Positions 1-12,012 of a stretch of 64,000 nt of DNA are shown piece after piece. Made by a program: the position numbers and the translations under genes. The stretch's first letter is position 1. Each line of letters opens with the position of its first letter. The DNA is from Lantana camara. Taxonomy: Eukaryota; Streptophyta; Magnoliopsida; Lamiales; Verbenaceae. The notes under the pieces were generated by a model. It did not search any database, was not told the origin of the DNA, and was given only the letters and a program-made list of their open reading frames with translations. Location of the stretch: assembly GCA_037501455.1 (NCBI GenBank), contig CM074860.1:45766501-45830500 (forward strand). The letters run 5' to 3'.

Positions 1-2
1 TT

Positions 3-602
3 TGGGATACGATTGAGTGGCGATGGTCCGAAGATGGACTTGAAAGAGTGCACAGACCAGAAACCATTCAGAAGGCTATAGATAAGGTAAAGATAATCCG
101 ACAAAGAATGAAAGCTGCTCCAGATCGTCAGAAAAGTTATGCCGATCGTCGGAGATGCCCTTTAGAATTTGCAGTTGGAGATAAAGTGTTCCTTAAGGCA
201 ACTCCTCCAAAGGGTTTTGCAAGGTTTGGAAAAGGGGGAAAGCTTAGTCCGTGATATTTGGGACCATCTGAAATATTGGAAAGAATTGGAGAAGCCGCTT
301 ATCGCTTGGATTTACCGCCTAATCTCACAGGGACACATAATGTTTTCCATGTTTCTCAATTAAAGAAGTATCTTTCCGATGATTTTGAGGTCTTGCCCAT
401 GGAAGAAACACCTCTTGAACCAGACTTAACCTTCGTCCGAAAACCCGTGAAAATCTTGGATTGGAAGAATCGGGAATTAAGGAATAAGACCATTCGTTTG
501 GTTAAAGTTCTTTGGCAAGATCAAAAGAATGAAGAGGAAACTTGGGAAACAGAAGAGAAAATGAGACAGTTCTATCCTGAGCTCTTTCATAATAGTCAAT
601 AG
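3..602 (+). pseudogene. C-terminal end of a chromovirus Gag-Pol polyprotein (element E1), with a premature stop
   Basis: The frame is open from base 3 and encodes the end of a Ty3/gypsy integrase: the [10 protein letters not shown] stretch, a GDKVFLKA beta-strand segment, [12 protein letters not shown], and a chromodomain-like tail with PVKILDWKNRELRNK and VKVLWQ. It aligns nearly residue for residue with residues ~1345-1526 of the intact polyprotein at 50716-55296. An in-frame TGA at 252-254 falls where the intact copy has Arg1411, as expected from a CGA to TGA change at a CpG. The frame then reopens to its natural stop at 600-602. The 5' part lies outside the window. The copy is dead as a full-length product. 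Identity as a chromovirus pol end is firm. Confidence 0.93.
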
Positions 603-622
603 AATCTGAGGACAGATTCTTT

Positions 623-636
623 AAAGGGGGGAAGAT
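623..636 (+). other. 3' polypurine tract of E1
   Basis: A purine run (AAAGGGGGGAAGA) sits 20 bp after the pol stop and immediately before the LTR start TGTAACG at 637. This is the plus-strand primer position expected for reverse transcription. Confidence 0.85.
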
Positions 637-1124
637 TGTAACGACCCGTCTTTTGGAACATGTAAAACGTGTGTGAACACCCGAGAGTATATCGATATAT
701 TAATTTCCAAATATTTATCCTTGATTGCCAATTTTCAAAGTATGAGTACTTAATTGAATTTTATTTGACTTTAGATGTTATTAATTCAAGATTGTGATCA
801 TTCAATTACATAAACCTTATAACATGAGGGATTAAATTTAAATTTGCTTTCTTAAAGTGAAGAAACACTTTATGACTCATGTATTTTCATTTAATGTTTG
901 TATACTTTTTATAAACATCATTTTCTTCCATTTTATTCCAAGAATTGGAAGAGCACAAGACATTCTTCTTCCTTGCTTCTCATTTCACGATCCACTTCCC
1001 TCACACACACACCATCACTTCAATCCAAGTCTCTCCAAAATTCAAGGTGAATCTCATGTTATATTCATGCATAACCTTACCTTTGTGGTTTACTTTCCCT
1101 TATTACATGAAGTTGCATGCATGT
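637..1124 (+). mobile_element. 3' LTR of E1, left part
   Basis: Starts TGTAACGACCC directly after the PPT. It runs 488 bp until interrupted by NA-A. A donor-like AAG|GTGAATC lies near 1046. It is non-coding; short frames here have no recognisable domains. The LTR resumes at 15805. Confidence 0.8.
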
Positions 1125-2528
1125 TGTAACGCCCCAGTTTTTCATTTGTACTAATATGTCGTATGTGTTTATAAACTGTGCAATTAAATTATTTAATTAT
1201 GTGATTAATTGTTTATAAGTGTTTTAAATATTTAATTTTAATATAAATTGTTATTAGTTTATTTTATTTCATTGTATTATTTTATTTTATTACTTAATTA
1301 ATATATTTAACTTGATAATTAAGTGTTAATGATAATTAATTATATCTTTAATTAGACTAATTAGTTTCAATATTAATCGTGACTTTGTTTTAATTTAAAA
1401 ATAGAATTTAAATTTGTTTATTTAATTTCAAATGTTATGAATTGTTAATGTATTGTTCTTGCATATTTTAAACGCGCTTCGTTCTTATATGATTTGATAT
1501 CGAAAATTCATGAAAATTTAGTATGTTGTAGATTTATGTGTTATGAACATGTTTACGTGCTCGTTTTATGTTTTCGACTTCGTTTGACGTGGTAACGAAT
1601 TTATTTTGAATTGTGGAACCAAATCGGGGGCTAATTGGGCAATTAGCGCACCCTTGGTTCCGTATGTGATATCTTGAGCTAGGAAACTCGGATTCGAGTT
1701 TCGTCAACTCCGTTGAACTGATAACAAAAATCCGAGTTTAATAAACTTAGCCTCATATTTTTCTAAAACCATTTGAACCTCCGAAATTCAACTGAAACAT
1801 GCAACGGACGCCAAAACTGCCACATTTTACCAAAAGAGCCATATCTCATTCAAACCTTGACCAAATTAACCATGGTTTGATTCCTTGGAACCCTAGCTCA
1901 ACCCAATAACACTCCATATCAGCCCCAAACCGAAACACACACCTCACACCAAGAAAAATCAGCCAAAAGCCCCTGCTCCAGAAAAATCCGTAACCCTTGC
2001 CATACTTGTTGATTCAAGCTCAAATCTCATCCATCTTCCATCCAATCAACAAGGTACGTTTAGGGTTGTGATATACATTCAATATGTGTCATTTTAAGCT
2101 ATGCATCCCCAATTTTGAGCATGTGAGCATGGGATTTTGAAGAGATAATGAATAGTTAGGTTATGACTACATTTCTTGAATCCATGCTAATCCTTGCTTT
2201 ATGATCTGAATTGATGCTTGTTTGTTGATCATTTGAACTCCATAACTTCAATATTTGCCTTATATTTCATTTTACTTGATCATAGCATTATGTACCTTTG
2301 TTTCCTTTCATGAAAACTTGAAGAAAAATGCAAGAAATAAACTGCTTTCCTTGAACCTTGCTGCTGTGACGTTTTTGGGGCTGAAATGCTACTGATTTGT
2401 GGTACTTTCTTTGTTGTTATAACTTGGTTATGAAGTGTGTATGTTCCCCTACGTGTTGGCCCTATTTTAGCCATGTTTTTCCCCTGTTTTCTGCTGCAAA
2501 ACAAGAAAGAACAGATGCTGCGCTGACA

Positions 2529-2737
2529 GGAACCGTTCACTCGCCAAGAAGAAGAAGGCCAGAACCCCCGTTCAAAGGATGCTGCAGGTTCTGTACCATT
2601 GAACCCCCGTTCCGAATACATGAAGGAGAGGTCTGAAGTTTGAACGACCGTTCAGACCCTAGAGCTCCAGATTTTCAGTTCTGTGAAGACGAACGACCGT
2701 TCGCGGCAAAAGTGAACCCCCGTTCACTTCCTCGACC
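2529..2737 (+). repeat. Cluster of six GAAC...GTTC palindromes in the NA-A 5' LTR
   Basis: Six copies of the form GAACGACCGTTC or GAACCCCCGTTC occur within about 200 bp. The outer arms GAAC/GTTC are kept while the four central bases vary. The same cluster is at 9440-9640 in the 3' LTR, partly decayed (CCATTC, CCGTCC). Confidence 0.75.
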
Positions 2738-2787
2738 TGCTGTTGCTTTCTCTAATTTTTTGTGATGTCTGAATGTGTGTGTATGTT

Positions 2788-2794
2788 TTATATA

Positions 2795-2834
<40 letters not shown>

Positions 2835-2998
2835 GTAAATGAAATTGTATTTACATGAGAGCGTGTGAATAAATATGTGTATATATATCTATAATATGCA
2901 TGCATGGGAGGTGTACTTGTGTACGAGTATAACTACATATGTTTGCATGCATGCTATAGCTTTAAATTGTTTTATTGATAATGCATGCATGCTATACT

Positions 2999-3029
<31 letters not shown>

Positions 3030-3031
3030 TT
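2788..3031. repeat. AT/TA microsatellites and GCATGCATGC runs
   Basis: (TA)n tracts near 2797-2829 and 3000-3030 flank repeated TGCATGCATG. The 3' LTR has the same arrangement at 9706-9952. Frames across them encode only Tyr-Ile repeats. Confidence 0.9.
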
Positions 3032-3465
3032 AATTATGATTATATGTTAATTAATGTAAGGTTATTGATATATTTTAAGTATGGTTTAATTTATTTAAAT
3101 TATGGAACTAATTTGCTACGTATTTCGTGTTATTTAACTTCCGATTATGACTAGAATGTCTTTACTTGTCTATTTTCTCTAGTTGTAAACATAATATCAT
3201 ACGTGTTATAATTGTTACATGAATTCTTGGATTGAATTGTTATGAAATGTGTAAGGATTGAACTTAATGAATGTGAACGCTTCCTTGAGCGAATGAATGA
3301 TTTGTCTTTATATGATTTAAATGCATTAATAGTGCACATGAACGTGTTCATTACATAATAATATCTCTTATGCATTCATAACATGATTCATTGCATGTCG
3401 TGCATCATATGTGGTTCATTTAGGGTCTTGAGTCTCATGAACACGTTACATTATCTTTTGTACAG

Positions 3466-3534
3466 TTTTCTCCACGGCGGAGATGCCGGGTTCATAGGAC
3501 ACTTTCGAGTCCCCTTTTCTTCTTGATATTGTTG
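3466..3534 (+). other. Putative short LTR exon (exon 2) of NA-A
   Basis: Acceptor-like TTTTGTACAG precedes and donor GTAAGAGG follows this 69-bp segment. The 3' LTR copy (14553-14621) is also 69 bp with both sites kept. Other LTR families carry an equivalent of 65-80 bp. Splicing is inferred, not shown. Confidence 0.5.
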
Positions 3535-4276
3535 GTAAGAGGTGTACAGGTGGGTTTCTCTACTATTTAGTTAAATGACCCTATATACTTCCAATGTGTA
3601 AAGATTTATGCCAAAAATATATATGTACATAGAGTCGTTTTCAAGGGTCAATGATTTTAAAAGTAAAGCCTTTCGTTTATGAACCTACCAAATGTTTTGG
3701 CGAGAAAAGAATGAATGAATGCACAGAATGGGGCCCAGGGACTTGGTGTGAGTGGTGACCCGAGAAGGCATGGGCTGACGGTGATCCCTCACACTATTTC
3801 CACCAATGAACAGCGTAACCGGACCTCGTTAGGAGTTAGCGAGGAATGGACGCAGAGTGCCATCTGGGGAGTCATGTTCCCCTTTTGGTCAATGAATGGA
3901 TGGTTCGGGCCGATCACCCGGCCATATCCCAGAGGAAGAAGGTGTAAATGTTATTGAATGTGCACGAAAGAATGTAATGCATGAAAGAAAGAAAGAATGA
4001 ATGAATGTTTAATGAACTACCCGAGGTGTTGGTTGGAGATAATGCACGCCCACTCGCCGGGCCACAAACGACCTAATGAAAAATGAATGTTATAATCCCT
4101 TTTGATGATCCTTTATTTAGCGCACTTGGGAAATGCTCTAAAAACCTCATTCGGGATTATAACTTGCATGTGAATGCTTACTTATTGTTGTATATGCTAT
4201 TATGCCTCATTTTATACCCACCAGTCTCGTATAGACTGAACCCGGATTGTTTTCAGTGTTTTTGCAGGTTTGGGGT

Positions 4277-4593
4277 GCTAGGCGGGAAGTCAAGTCTATT
4301 AAATCTTTCGGTTAAGTCAGAGTCTGTCCATGTGCATATTGAATCATGATTTGGTTAAGTATGAAGCTGTAAGATTTGTAATGATTGTTACATTTATCAT
4401 GGATTCAAGATAAGCTTACAGGAGTAGAAAGAATCTGGAATTGATGCTTTATGATTTTTTTCGGGATTAGGTATCTATACTAGTTGAACCCGTTGCTCTT
4501 TTCTTATCTTGCTATTTATGTATGTACTTTGCTTCCGCATTGATAATATTTCTTTTATGTTCTATTTGGTTGCGAAAGTTAGGCCCGCCTAGC
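4277..4593 (+). promoter_or_regulatory. Complementary box pair GCTAGGCGGG (4277-4286) and CCCGCCTAGC (4584-4593)
   Basis: The first box lies 9 bp after a TTTTTGCAG acceptor; the second is its exact reverse complement 297 bp downstream. Between them lie the shared motifs TTAGGTATCTATACTAGTTG and TGCTTCCGCA. The pair recurs in the other LTR families, so a long-range RNA stem or a paired binding site is likely. Confidence 0.6.
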
Positions 4594-4717
4594 TTAGCGA
4601 GTGTGTATGTCCCCGTTCGCCGTGATTTAGCTCGGGTATGGATTGCCCATTTCATATTCGGGTCGGGTCTCGGTGCGAGGGATGTGGTACCTTGCGCTCG
4701 GGTGCTACATCCTTAAG

Positions 4718-4729
4718 TGGTATCAGAGC
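4718..4729 (+). other. Primer binding site of NA-A (initiator tRNA-Met)
   Basis: TGGTATCAGAGC, 8 bp after the LTR end, is complementary to the 3' end of plant initiator tRNA-Met. The match continues through CC and, after one mismatch, GGTT. Confidence 0.92.
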
Positions 4730-4795
4730 CCGGTTGCAAAATCGGTGTTCTCGTGTCGTGATTAAGTAAGTCTAGGTCGCACGGCTTAGGAACTA
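4730..4795 (+). promoter_or_regulatory. Post-PBS leader hairpin and box shared with TK1
   Basis: CCGGTT-GCAA-AATCGG (4730-4745) can fold with a GNRA-type GCAA loop and one G-U pair. It is followed by TAGGTCGCACGGCTTAGGAA (4773-4792). TK1, NA-B and NA-C carry the same box at the same distance from the PBS. A packaging or priming role is inferred. Confidence 0.5.
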
Positions 4796-5513
4796 CATGA
4801 CAATGTATGCATTGCATCGATCTTGTATATGAATTGCCTTTCTTTTTGAATTTTTTTGACTTAACTGTTGCATTCCTGCATTGGATCAGTGCTTTTTCGT
4901 GCTAAATACTTGCCATGAGCATGTACTAATCGCATGCATATATCCTTGAAATAAGTTATGAATTATAGGTTATGAAGATACTATCAAACCACGGCCAAAC
5001 ATCATGCTAACAACGTTCTATTGCAAGTCCTTTTTGAGGCATGGAAGATAGGAGGGATGCATCGGGGAAGGATATAGAGAATTCGAGAGGCGTGGTCTTC
5101 ATGGATAGAGTTAGAGTTCAAGGGTTAGGATCTGAAATGGAAGTTCGACTTTAGAGATGCAAGTATAGAGGGACACTTGATGAAATAGGAGTTGATCTGG
5201 GAATATTTATGACTCCGGAGATTGACATATGCGGCTCTCTTACATTGGATGCCATAATTGGATTCAACGGGCTCATTCAACTTAAGGAATGGAGTGAATG
5301 AACCTTGAGGGTGCTTTAACTCAGGGTTCGGATTATGGAAGAGATAGCGAGGGTTGTCAAGATTCAAGTTAAAACACATGCAGTGGGAATTAAGCATCAA
5401 GAGTCGCCAAGAGGAATTTCTAAATAAATTTAATGGTTAGGACAGAGGTTGCAGAGGTTGCAGAGGTTAAGATCGGGAAGAAGTGAGTCCGGGTGCCCTA
5501 AATTTTAACTAAG

Positions 5514-5840
5514 ATGGAAAACGAGTCGGGAAGGGATTGGAAGGAGCTAAGCAGCGTGGAAAATACAAGTTCATGGAAGGTAACAATACTACGGACAAGA
5601 TTTGAGTTCGTTTTCCGAATCCAAGCTGAATTGTCGTGTTGTGAGGGTGAATTGGGAAATATGGACCAACGAATGGAAACGGTAAAGAACGGAAAAGACG
5701 TTTTGGAAGGAAATCATGCGCGCAAGTGGGAGCAATTAGAAAGCAAGTTCTATTCCCAATCTAAACTCGTAAAGGATAAACAAAGGAATCTTGATCAGGG
5801 TGATGACTCGAAGAAGGATTCGGAAATACAGTCGGGGTAA
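5514..5840 (+). other. 108-codon open frame in NA-A, function unknown
   Basis: The frame starts MENESGRDWK and is rich in Lys and Glu. I recognise no domain, zinc knuckle or protease motif. NA-C carries the homologous DNA (from 38611) with an early stop, and NA-B lacks the start, so the reading frame is not conserved although the DNA is. It could be a remnant of gag, or chance. Confidence 0.2.
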
Positions 5841-6549
5841 TTTTATAAGAGAGTTGGGCATTATTGAAGGGCGATTCCTGGGAGAAAATTGGATGCTAAT
5901 TCCGTAGATGTAGAGGAAGTTAGGGATCGAGAAATATCAATTCTGGACTGTGGAAGATACAAGGGATTACAAAGATTCATGGAAACTTGAAGACCGTGGG
6001 AGAGACAAGGAATAATCAGCAAGTCAAAGTAACCTCGTGATTGGAGGGACGAGGAAAAGCTACCGAGCTAACAACTTACCACATTGGTGACAGGTTACAA
6101 AACATTCATATCACGTGCATCATACTTCGCATCAATTATTTATTCTTCTTTACTTAAGTGTGCCACATGCATCGTCATTTTAACCCGACATGCATTCTAG
6201 TGTTTAATTGATAGGAAATTCTTTCATCTCACTTATCAAGTATCATTTCAACCGAGCCACATCTGAGTTATAAGGAAGATGACTTTGGAGAAATAAAGAA
6301 TTTCAAGTAAGGGATAGATTGATGAAAACGGGAATTCAGAAAGAGAAGTGAGACTAGAGTTGGCTTCGGGGTTTTCGAATCAGACAAGAATAGGAAAGGA
6401 GTTTCGGACATCAAGCGAATTAGAAGGGAAGTTGAAAGGCAAAACGTTGGGGTTGCCATTTTGATTAAAATCCTCCCTAATGGAAATTATTCATCAAGAA
6501 TTTCGATAAAAGAAGGATTGATGGAATTCGACATGTAAGGACAGAAAAA

Positions 6550-6562
6550 TTAAGGGGGAGAG
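6550..6562 (+). promoter_or_regulatory. Central polypurine tract of NA-A
   Basis: TTAAGGGGGAGAG repeats the core of the 3' PPT (8022-8034) but lies 55% of the way through the internal region and is followed by CATGAC rather than an LTR. NA-B and NA-C have it at 57% and 56%. A second plus-strand start during reverse transcription is inferred. Confidence 0.6.
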
Positions 6563-7790
6563 CATGACTAAGAGATAAATTGGAAGGTTGGAATTGAGCC
6601 ATGAAGAAATATTTTAGTAGGAACAATGAAATTGCAAATTAAGGAAGACTTGGAAGTCCTAATGATGGTGGTCAGAAATGAATAAGATGGCTTGAATGGT
6701 TAAGCTGTTAATAGGAGAGCTAAGTTGCTAAATTCAGGTGAAGGTTTTATGAGGTATAAGGGAGATGGTTCATTGAATATTTCTATGTATGGAATTCCGA
6801 TCTGGAGGTGATGGAATTATAAGGGAGCTTCTGTGAACTCCTAAGTCAGAATTGACAAGAGAAAGTCAAATAAAGTTAGCATATAATGGGATGGTGGCAA
6901 TCAAGATTAATTCAATGGAGTACCAAAGGGGGGTTCAACAAAGACAATATTATTAAGTCATAGGTTATTTCAATGGTAATTTGGAAGGAAACTTAAGCAG
7001 AGACCAAACCGAAAGGGATGATCATTGGAGGATTTACATCAAACTTCAAGAATCATCAAGAATATTCTATCTTCGATTCAAGAAATGAGGGGCCGATTAC
7101 CGAATATAACTTTAAGGGGGGTCAAAGAGAATGAACGGAGGATGGGAAAGGATTCGTGTTAAGATAGACCATAATGATAAATATCTCAAGGTCGGGGTTG
7201 AATCGTCAAGGTTGTCAAGAGTAGTTATCCTCGAGGATATGTTAGACTCCGATATGAGTAAAGATAGTAGCTATGGACTTAATTTCGGGACAGATGGTCT
7301 AAGGGTGTAAGGAGAGGTCAAAGCCCGATTATTTCAAAAAGTTAGTCGGGCCGAATGAAGATTATGGGAAATAATGAGAGATCGAAGAGAACTAGGAGCA
7401 GTAAAAGTCAGAAGGGACTCAAGAATAATATTTGAAGAGGATCTATTATGCCTTCACCGGGGCATACTAAAGAAATTAAAGACAAATCAAGCTCTGCACT
7501 CACTTTCAAGGCAGATCATGCATTGTATAACGAAACTCCCAACTCTAAATTTCTGTACATCGGTGAACGGTATATGAAGCATCCATGATACATGCATCCA
7601 TGCAAATTTACTTAAATAATTTTTATGTTAGGCGCTTTGATTCCTTACCATGTTAAATTATTTGAAGTAATTGATAATCAACTTGGATGATATCTATTAC
7701 CTGCTTTGGGTGTCTTACGTGACTTTAATTATTGTTTCGCGTTGTGTTGCTCGGGAGTATTGGAGACTTCCTTGCTTTGTTGTTGTTTGT

Positions 7791-7990
7791 GAGAGACGGG
7801 GATTCTCTTATTTTTGTTCGATAGATGGGGTGCTCTTTTTGCTTGCGAGAGACGGGGTTCTCTCATTGTTGCTTGAGAGACGGGGTTCTCTCATTGTTGT
7901 TGGAGAGACGAGGTTCTCTTATTGTTGCTCGAGAGACGGGGCTCTCTCCTTGTTGTTTGCGAGAGACGGGGAATCTCTCATTGTTTGTTT
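7791..7990 (+). repeat. Hairpin minisatellite, about 7 units, before the 3' PPT of NA-A
   Basis: Units of ~27-30 bp share GAGAGACGGGGTTCTCTC, whose ends GAGAGA and TCTCTC pair perfectly, joined by a T/G-rich linker such as ATTGTTGTT. Loops vary (CGGGGT, CGAGGT, CGGGGC, CGGGGAA) while arms are mostly kept; one unit (near 7821) is degenerate. Just upstream, GGGAGT...ACTTCC (7753-7771) forms a further stem. Confidence 0.85.
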
Positions 7991-8023
7991 GGGCGAGTAG
8001 TGAATCCGAGGACGGATTCTTTT

Positions 8024-8035
8024 AAGGGGGAGAGG
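8024..8035 (+). other. 3' polypurine tract of NA-A
   Basis: AAGGGGGAGAGG, one base before the LTR start TGTAACG at 8037. Confidence 0.9.
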
Positions 8036-9703
8036 TTGTAACGCCCCAGTTTTTCATTTGTACTAATATGTCGTATGTGTTTATAAATTGTACAATTAAA
8101 TTATTTAATTATGTGATTAATTTTTTATAAGTGTTTTAAATATTTAATTTTAATAAAATCGTTATTAGTTTATTTTATTTCATTATATTATTTTATTTTA
8201 TTACCTAATTAATATATTTAATTTGATAATTAAGTGTTAACGATAATTAATTATATCTTTAATTATACTAATTAATTACAATATTAATCGTGACTTTGTT
8301 TTAATTTAAAAATAGAATTTAAATTTGTTTATTTAATTTGACATGTTATGAATTGCTAATGTATTGTTCTTGCATGATTTAAATGCGCTTCGTTCTTATA
8401 TGATTTGATATCGAAAATTCATGAAAATTTAGTATGTTGTAGATTTATTTGTTATTAACATGTTTATGTGCTCGTTTTATCTTTTCGACTTCGTTTGACG
8501 TGGTAACGGATTTATTTTGAATTGTGGAACCAAATCGGGGGCTAACGGGCAATTAGCGCACCCTTGGTTCCGTATGTGATATCTTGAGCTAGGAAACTCG
8601 GATTTGAGTTTCGTCAACTCCGTTGAACTTATAACAAAAATTAAAATTTAATGAACTTAGTCTCATATTTTTCTAACACCATTTGAACCTCCGAAATTCA
8701 ACGAAACATGCAACGGACGACAAAACTGCCACATTTTAGCAAAAGAGCTATATCTCATTCAAACCTTGACCAAATTAACCATAGTTTGATTCCTTGGAAC
8801 CCTAACTCAACCCACTAACATTCCATATCATCCCCAAACCGAAACACACACCTCACACCAAGAAAAATCAGCCAAAAGCCCCTGCTCCAGAAAAATCCCG
8901 TAACCCTTGCCATACTTGGAGATTCAAGCTCAAATATCTTCCATCTTCCATCCAATCAACAAGGTGAGTTTAGGGTTGTGATATACATTCAATATGTGCA
9001 ATTTTAAGCTATGCATCCCCAATTTTGAGCATGTGAGCATGGGATTTTGAAGAGATGATGAATAGTTAGGTTATGACTACATTTCTTGAATCCATGCTAA
9101 TCCTTGCTTTATGATCTGAATTGATGCTTGTTTGTTGATCATTTGAACTCCCTAACTTCAATATTTGCCTTATATTTCATTGTACTCAATCATAGCATTA
9201 TGTACCTTTGTTGCCTTTCATGAAAACTTGAAGAAAAATGCAAGAAATAAACTGCTCTCTTTGAACCTTGCTGCTGTGACGTTTTTGGGGCTGAAATGCT
9301 ACCGATTTGTGGTGCTTTCTTTGCTTTTATAACTTGGTTATGAAGTGTGTATGTTCCCCTACGTGTTGCCCCTGTTTTAGACATGTTTTTCCCCTGTTTT
9401 CTGCTGCAAAACAAGAAAGAATAGCTGCTGCGCTGACAAGAACGACCGTTCACTCGCCAAGAAGAAGAAGGCCTGAACCCCCGTCCAAATGGCTGCTGCT
9501 GGTTCTGTACCATTGAACCCCCATTCAGAATGCATGAAGGAGAGGTCTGAACGACCGTTCAAACCCTAGAGCTCCAGATTTTCAGTTCTATGACGACAAA
9601 CGACCGTTCGGGGCAAAAGTGAACCCCCATTCACTTCCTTGACCTGCTGTTGCTTTCTCTAATTTGTTGTGATGTCTGAATGTGTGTGTATGTTTTATAT
9701 ATG

Positions 9704-9741
<38 letters not shown>

Positions 9742-9910
9742 GTTATGTAAATGAAATTGTATTTACGTGAGTGCGTGTGAATAAATTTGTGGATTTATAT
9801 CTATAATATCCATGCATGGGAGGTGTACTTGTGTACGTGTATAACTACATATGTTTGCATGCATGCTATGGTTTTAAATTGTTTTATTGATAATGCATGC
9901 ATGCTATACT

Positions 9911-9956
<46 letters not shown>

Positions 9957-11119
9957 ATTATGATTATATGTTAATTAATGTAAGGTTATTGATATATTTT
10001 AAGTATGGTTTAATTTATTTAAATTATGGAACTAATTTTGTAACAGCCCAAAACAGGGCCTGGATGAAAACAGTAAGTTAAGGCAGTGGTAAAGCGTTTA
10101 TAGACCATGATCCAACTTTTTGAATCATCATGCATTGCATTCTTACATGAACTTTGTGCTCGTATATGTTCTGACATGCTTTAAGGGGGAATTCTTGACC
10201 TTTGATTCAGTTTACTATTCATAACCCGAGCCTACCTTGTTCATATTGCTACTCGAACCCTAGAGGTTCATCACACATGTTTCCCAATCGTTTGAACTTG
10301 TTTCCCAAGCTCAGAAAGTCTTTCTTGAACCATAAGGGTATTTTTGGAACTTACCGACCAAAGTTACTATTCATCAGAAAATGAGCTTTTGATTCTGATA
10401 CCTTTTTCTACCCAAGTTACAGTCGAATCGATCCTTGAGTCGAGACGAGTCTTTTGAAATCATTCTTGGCTTGGAAATCCATTCCGGAACATTGTTTTAT
10501 TGAAAACGTTTTTGAAAACCCTAGTTTACTATTCCTTTTACGAACGGTTTTCATTCAGAAAATGTTTTCTCTTCGGATTTGCACTACTTGAGCTATTTCA
10601 AGATTTTTGAGATGTTTTACAACTCTTGATTCAAACCCTAGCTTGAAATTTTGAAGCGTACGTTCGTACGTGAGAATTCACTATTCATTCTACGTTTTCA
10701 ACTTTTTAACGGTAAAACGTTTTATAGTCGATTTTGGACTCAAAACGCTTCTCGATTTATTTCTTGAATTTTGGAAGCAATCCGGACTTGAAAATCATTT
10801 TAGAAAGTCGTTTTTCATTCGTGTCGAGTTTCGAGCTCAAACTTTTATTCACTAAAACTAATGTATCTTTCAAACGGTAAATCCGATTTCGATGAATGAA
10901 TATGCGTTTCGAAGCTAATTTTCTCGCCGTCGGGATGGTTATACTTCCAGCCACTTATCCTCGAGCCTTGGGGGACTAAATTACAGAATTACCCCCAACA
11001 GCCCCATTTTTACCTTCTTAATCCCTAAAGCTTCTAGAAGATACAAGTGGATGAACTCTTGTTTTGCTCTCCTACCCTTAAGCCATCTCTAATTGCAAGG
11101 TGAGGGGCTTCTTCACACC

Positions 11120-11127
11120 TATATATA
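11120..11127 (+). promoter_or_regulatory. TATA box of the S1 LTR
   Basis: TATATATA in the context CACACCTATATATACCCC, followed at ~60 bp by a CT-rich leader (CTCCTCTCTCCCTCC). S2 keeps it at 19569-19576. It marks the probable U3/R border about 1.1 kb into the LTR. Confidence 0.6.
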
Positions 11128-11928
11128 CCCCTCTCATGGCATTTGAATCCTTTCTCAAAGTCTTGTGTTAACAAGCACTCCTCTCTCCCTCCTTTCCCCT
11201 CTTGCCGTCGGCATCCCCTCCCCTTGTAGCTAGGTTAGTTTGTTTTGTTTATGTTATGTTAGTTTAGTTTATGTTTTTATGTTATGGTATGTTTATATTA
11301 TGTTTAGGTTGGGTCTTAGGGTCTTCCCTAAGCCATATAGGATTTTATTTTATGCATTTATTATATAGTTTTCATGATATGTTTGTGTAGATGTTTATAT
11401 GTTTTAATTGTTTAGTATATGCTTGAATATGTTATGAATTGCTCTAGTATATGCTATGATCATGTGATATGATTGTTATATTATGAGAATTGATGCATGA
11501 TTATGGAATTTAAATTATGTTCATGCATGTTAGCTAATGGAATAGTGATTTACAATTAATTATGTCACAACTTGTTACATGTTGATATTGGAATTAAATT
11601 GTTACATGTTACATGCCCAAAGGTTTATGATATATGATATGATATGATATGAGATATGTTGTGACATGTTGTCACATTGTTATATGTCTCTTGAATTATG
11701 AATTGAGCTTATGATATGATTTGGATTAATGGATTAGTGCCTTGATTATGTTATACACTTTAATAGTGTCACATGTTATAACCTAAGATAGAATAGTGTT
11801 TCATAACTTGATCTTATGCCTTAATTGGACCTCTTAACTATAGGTTATACCTTTAACCTAGATCACACTTGATTATATTAACATGAACTTGAAACTATAG
11901 GTTATAATCAAGATCATAATTTAATTAG

Positions 11929-12012
11929 GGTGTGTGTGTGTGTGTGCATGCCGTGTGTGTGTGTGTGTTCGTGCATGGTGTGTGTGTGTACCGTGTGTGT
12001 GTGGGTGTGTGT
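11929..12012. repeat. GT microsatellite in S1
   Basis: Interrupted (GT)n tracts with GCATGCC and TTCGTGCATG spacers. The S2 counterpart is 20360-20428 and shorter. Confidence 0.9.

Larger units (their letters stand above)
1125..4709 (+). repeat. 5' LTR of NA-A
   Basis: Begins TGTAACGCCCCAG and ends GGGTGCTACA. In order it holds an AT-rich U3-like part, a leader with donor-like CAAG|GTACGTTTAG near 2053, palindromes (2529-2737), AT microsatellites, a short exon-like segment (3466-3534), and the GCTAGGCGGG/CCCGCCTAGC pair. No coding capacity was recognised. Confidence 0.9.
4710..8036 (+). mobile_element. Internal region of NA-A, non-coding
   Basis: 3327 bp between the LTRs. It holds PBS, leader box, a central purine tract, a hairpin array and the 3' PPT. 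The longest frame is a 108-codon one at 5514-5840. The region is collinear with NA-C's internal region (37814-41182), especially 7080-7560 against 40220-40730, and more distantly with NA-B. Conservation without a shared reading frame points to an RNA-level role. Confidence 0.8.

Noticed and set aside
7791..7990. CRISPR-like appearance of the regularly spaced repeats
   Set aside because: Units are contiguous with short similar linkers and no unique spacers; the context is a plant retrotransposon.
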